From Bacillota bacterium (GTDB lineage Bacteria; Bacillota; Clostridia; Christensenellales; Aristaeellaceae), in contig JAEYPB010000052.1 in NCBI GenBank assembly GCA_023411175.1, positions 1-6,696 on the forward strand: 6,696 nt of DNA, given 5' to 3'. Shown one piece after another: positions 5,714 to 6,696 of this stretch. How positions within the stretch are numbered: position 1 is the first letter of the stretch; each line of letters starts with the position of its first letter. Position numbers and translations under genes: made by a program. The notes beneath the pieces were generated by a model. It was given only the letters and a program-made list of their open reading frames with translations. It ran no database searches and was not told the origin of the DNA.

Positions 5714-6388
5714 TTACCTCAGGTAGGCGTTGAACACGTACCCGCTGACGGAGCCCGCCGTGACCTTGCTCCAGCCGCCGGTGATTGATTCCACGCTCAC
5801 CTTCGTGCCCTTTGCCAGCGTCTTGACGACCTTGCCGTTGGCGCTCTTGCGCAGATTGACATTGGCGGACGTCGTCATGGTATACCCGGTCGCGACATAG
5901 GTCTTGGAAACCCAGCCCTTTGTACCCGACAGCGTGGTTACGTAGTACCAGTTGCCGCTCTCGTCCCACAGTTTGAGCTTCGTTCCAATGGACAGCTTGG
6001 CCACCCTGGCGTATCCGGTGCCCGCGCCCTTGCGCAGGCCGACGCCGTTGCCGGTTACGCGGCCGGCGGTGGCGGTGCCGCTGGTTGACGGAGCATCCCC
6101 ATCCGCCAGGTCCTCAATGTAGTTGTTGCGGATGTACCCGGTCTTGTCGGTCCTGAGCACGGTGATCTTGGTCCAAGTCGAGCCCACCTTGATCAGGTCG
6201 ATTTCGTCCCCGTCCACCACCCAGCCCGCTACCTTGTAGTTGGTGCCGGGACCGGAGCGCACATTGAGCCCGCCCATCGTGGACGGCAACTTGACAAATG
6301 AGGTCGCTGTTCCAGCCACCGCGGCCGGTGCGACAGCCAGAAGACACAGGGTCATCGCGAGTACCAGGGCAACCAGTTTCTTTTTCAT
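5714..6388 (-). CDS. secreted protein with three tandem SH3b domains
   Basis: This protein has 224 residues. ATG 6388 is chosen because AAAAGGAGGG (6395-6404) sits six bases upstream and the product then opens with a classic Sec signal peptide: MKKK, a hydrophobic core (about 5-20), and an AVA-G cleavage site after residue 25. An earlier in-frame ATG would add ten residues in front of the signal and would absorb the ribosome binding site. The mature part is three bacterial SH3 repeats: about 38-92 (LNVRSGPGTNYKV ... GYIRNNYIE), 109-166 (VGLRKGAGTGYARV ... GWVSKTYV) and 172-223 (VNLRKSANGKVV ... GYVFNAYL), joined by a short Ser/Thr/Gly linker. SH3b domains in Gram-positive exported proteins usually bind cell-wall peptides. 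No catalytic domain (NlpC/P60, amidase, lysozyme) and no sorting signal or transmembrane segment follows, so it is probably a released or wall-associated binding protein. It appears unrelated to the sugar genes and is transcribed against them. Confidence 0.9.
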   Translation of the reverse strand: MKKKLVALVLAMTLCLLAVAPAAVAGTATSFVKLPSTMGGLNVRSGPGTNYKVAGWVVDGDEIDLIKVGSTWTKITVLRTDKTGYIRNNYIEDLADGDAPSTSGTATAGRVTGNGVGLRKGAGTGYARVAKLSIGTKLKLWDESGNWYYVTTLSGTKGWVSKTYVATGYTMTTSANVNLRKSANGKVVKTLAKGTKVSVESITGGWSKVTAGSVSGYVFNAYLR

Positions 6389-6599
6389 AAATAACCCTCC
6401 TTTTCTGTAATCTGTCAATTAGACCCCTAGGCAGATGCCGGGGTTGCCACAAAGCGTTAGCCAATGTTTCCCAGCGCCCGGCGAGGCCTTACGCCTGCCC
6501 TGCCATACTTTGAAGGATAAAGGATGTGCACCTGAAAGACGACCGCTTTCAACTGATTTTTGATGGCACAAAAAAGAGCCCGCACATGAAGCGGGTTTC
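6389..6599 (-). other. leader/intergenic region of the SH3b gene with several inverted repeats
   Basis: No gene is seen in these 211 bases between the tRNA-side terminators and the SH3b start. The region includes the ribosome binding site (6395-6404). It also has a compact hairpin at 6423-6444: ACCCC/GGGGT with an inner GGC/GCC stem, an ATCT loop on the - strand and a 2-nt bulge. A 6-bp hairpin lies at 6533-6551 (TGAAAG/CTTTCA). I cannot assign a strong promoter: a TCTAAT (6418-6423, -) could serve as a -10 without a good -35. A structured regulatory leader is possible but does not match any riboswitch consensus I can recite with confidence. Confidence 0.45.
6570..6595 (-). terminator. possible second, weaker terminator downstream of tRNA-Asn
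   Basis: On the - strand a 5-bp GC stem, CCCGC/GCGGG (6591-6595 with 6579-6583), with a 7-nt loop is followed after CTC by a run of six T (A run 6570-6575 on +). The stem is short. It sits directly behind the stronger terminator and may act as back-up. Confidence 0.45.
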
Positions 6600-6631
6600 A
6601 AAAAACAGGACTCGCTATCGCGAATCCTGTG
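6600..6631 (-). terminator. intrinsic terminator of the tRNA-Asn transcript
   Basis: On the - strand an 11-bp stem, ACAGGATTCGC with GCGAGTCCTGT (one wobble), closes a GATA tetraloop (6617-6620) and is followed by seven T (A run 6600-6606 on +). It begins two bases after the encoded CCA of the tRNA, so the tRNA is the last gene of its transcript. Confidence 0.9.
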
Positions 6632-6633
6632 CT

Positions 6634-6696
<63 letters not shown>

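Noticed and set aside
6389..6418. TTGACA at 6413-6418 (-) with TTATTT at 6389-6394 as the SH3b promoter
   Set aside because: It would start transcription inside the gene and remove the clear ribosome binding site at 6395-6404.

Overview
The window comes from a GC-rich bacterium. It shows strong AGGAGG-type ribosome binding sites, Gram-positive-style features (a secreted protein with a MKKK-type signal peptide and tandem SH3b domains) and a tRNA-Asn with an encoded CCA end. My best inference is a high-GC member of the Clostridia (Bacillota). No rRNA or other strict taxonomic marker is present, so this stays an inference.

From 1 to about 5600, five enzyme genes lie on the + strand in two blocks. 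Block A (1-2473) holds the C-terminal half of a phosphotriesterase/lactonase-family metallohydrolase, a divergent shikimate-dehydrogenase-family oxidoreductase, and a D-2-hydroxyacid dehydrogenase of the phosphoglycerate dehydrogenase type. Block B (2999-5532) holds an FGGY-family sugar kinase (xylulokinase-like) and an SMP-30/gluconolactonase-type beta-propeller. Block B ends at a strong hairpin (5558-5592). Two lactonase-type hydrolases, two NAD(P)-dependent dehydrogenases and a sugar kinase together suggest oxidative breakdown of a sugar, polyol or cyclitol: oxidation, lactone opening, further oxidation, phosphorylation. The substrate and order of steps cannot be read from the sequence.

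The two blocks are separated by about 525 bp with no convincing gene (2474-2998). This gap is dense in structure: a hairpin across the stop codon of the dehydrogenase, a 56-bp tandem repeat array (2503-2628), a series of hairpins (2624-2736), and a 58-bp tandem repeat array (2727-2915) whose repeated ends are complementary to one hairpin arm. It is the most unusual stretch of the window.

From 5637 to the end, everything is on the - strand. A secreted protein of three tandem SH3b domains (5714-6388) has its own intrinsic terminator, which faces the + strand terminator across a convergent junction. Upstream of it is a structured leader or intergenic region, and then a tRNA-Asn(GTT) gene that runs off the window end, followed by a strong intrinsic terminator and a weaker second one.
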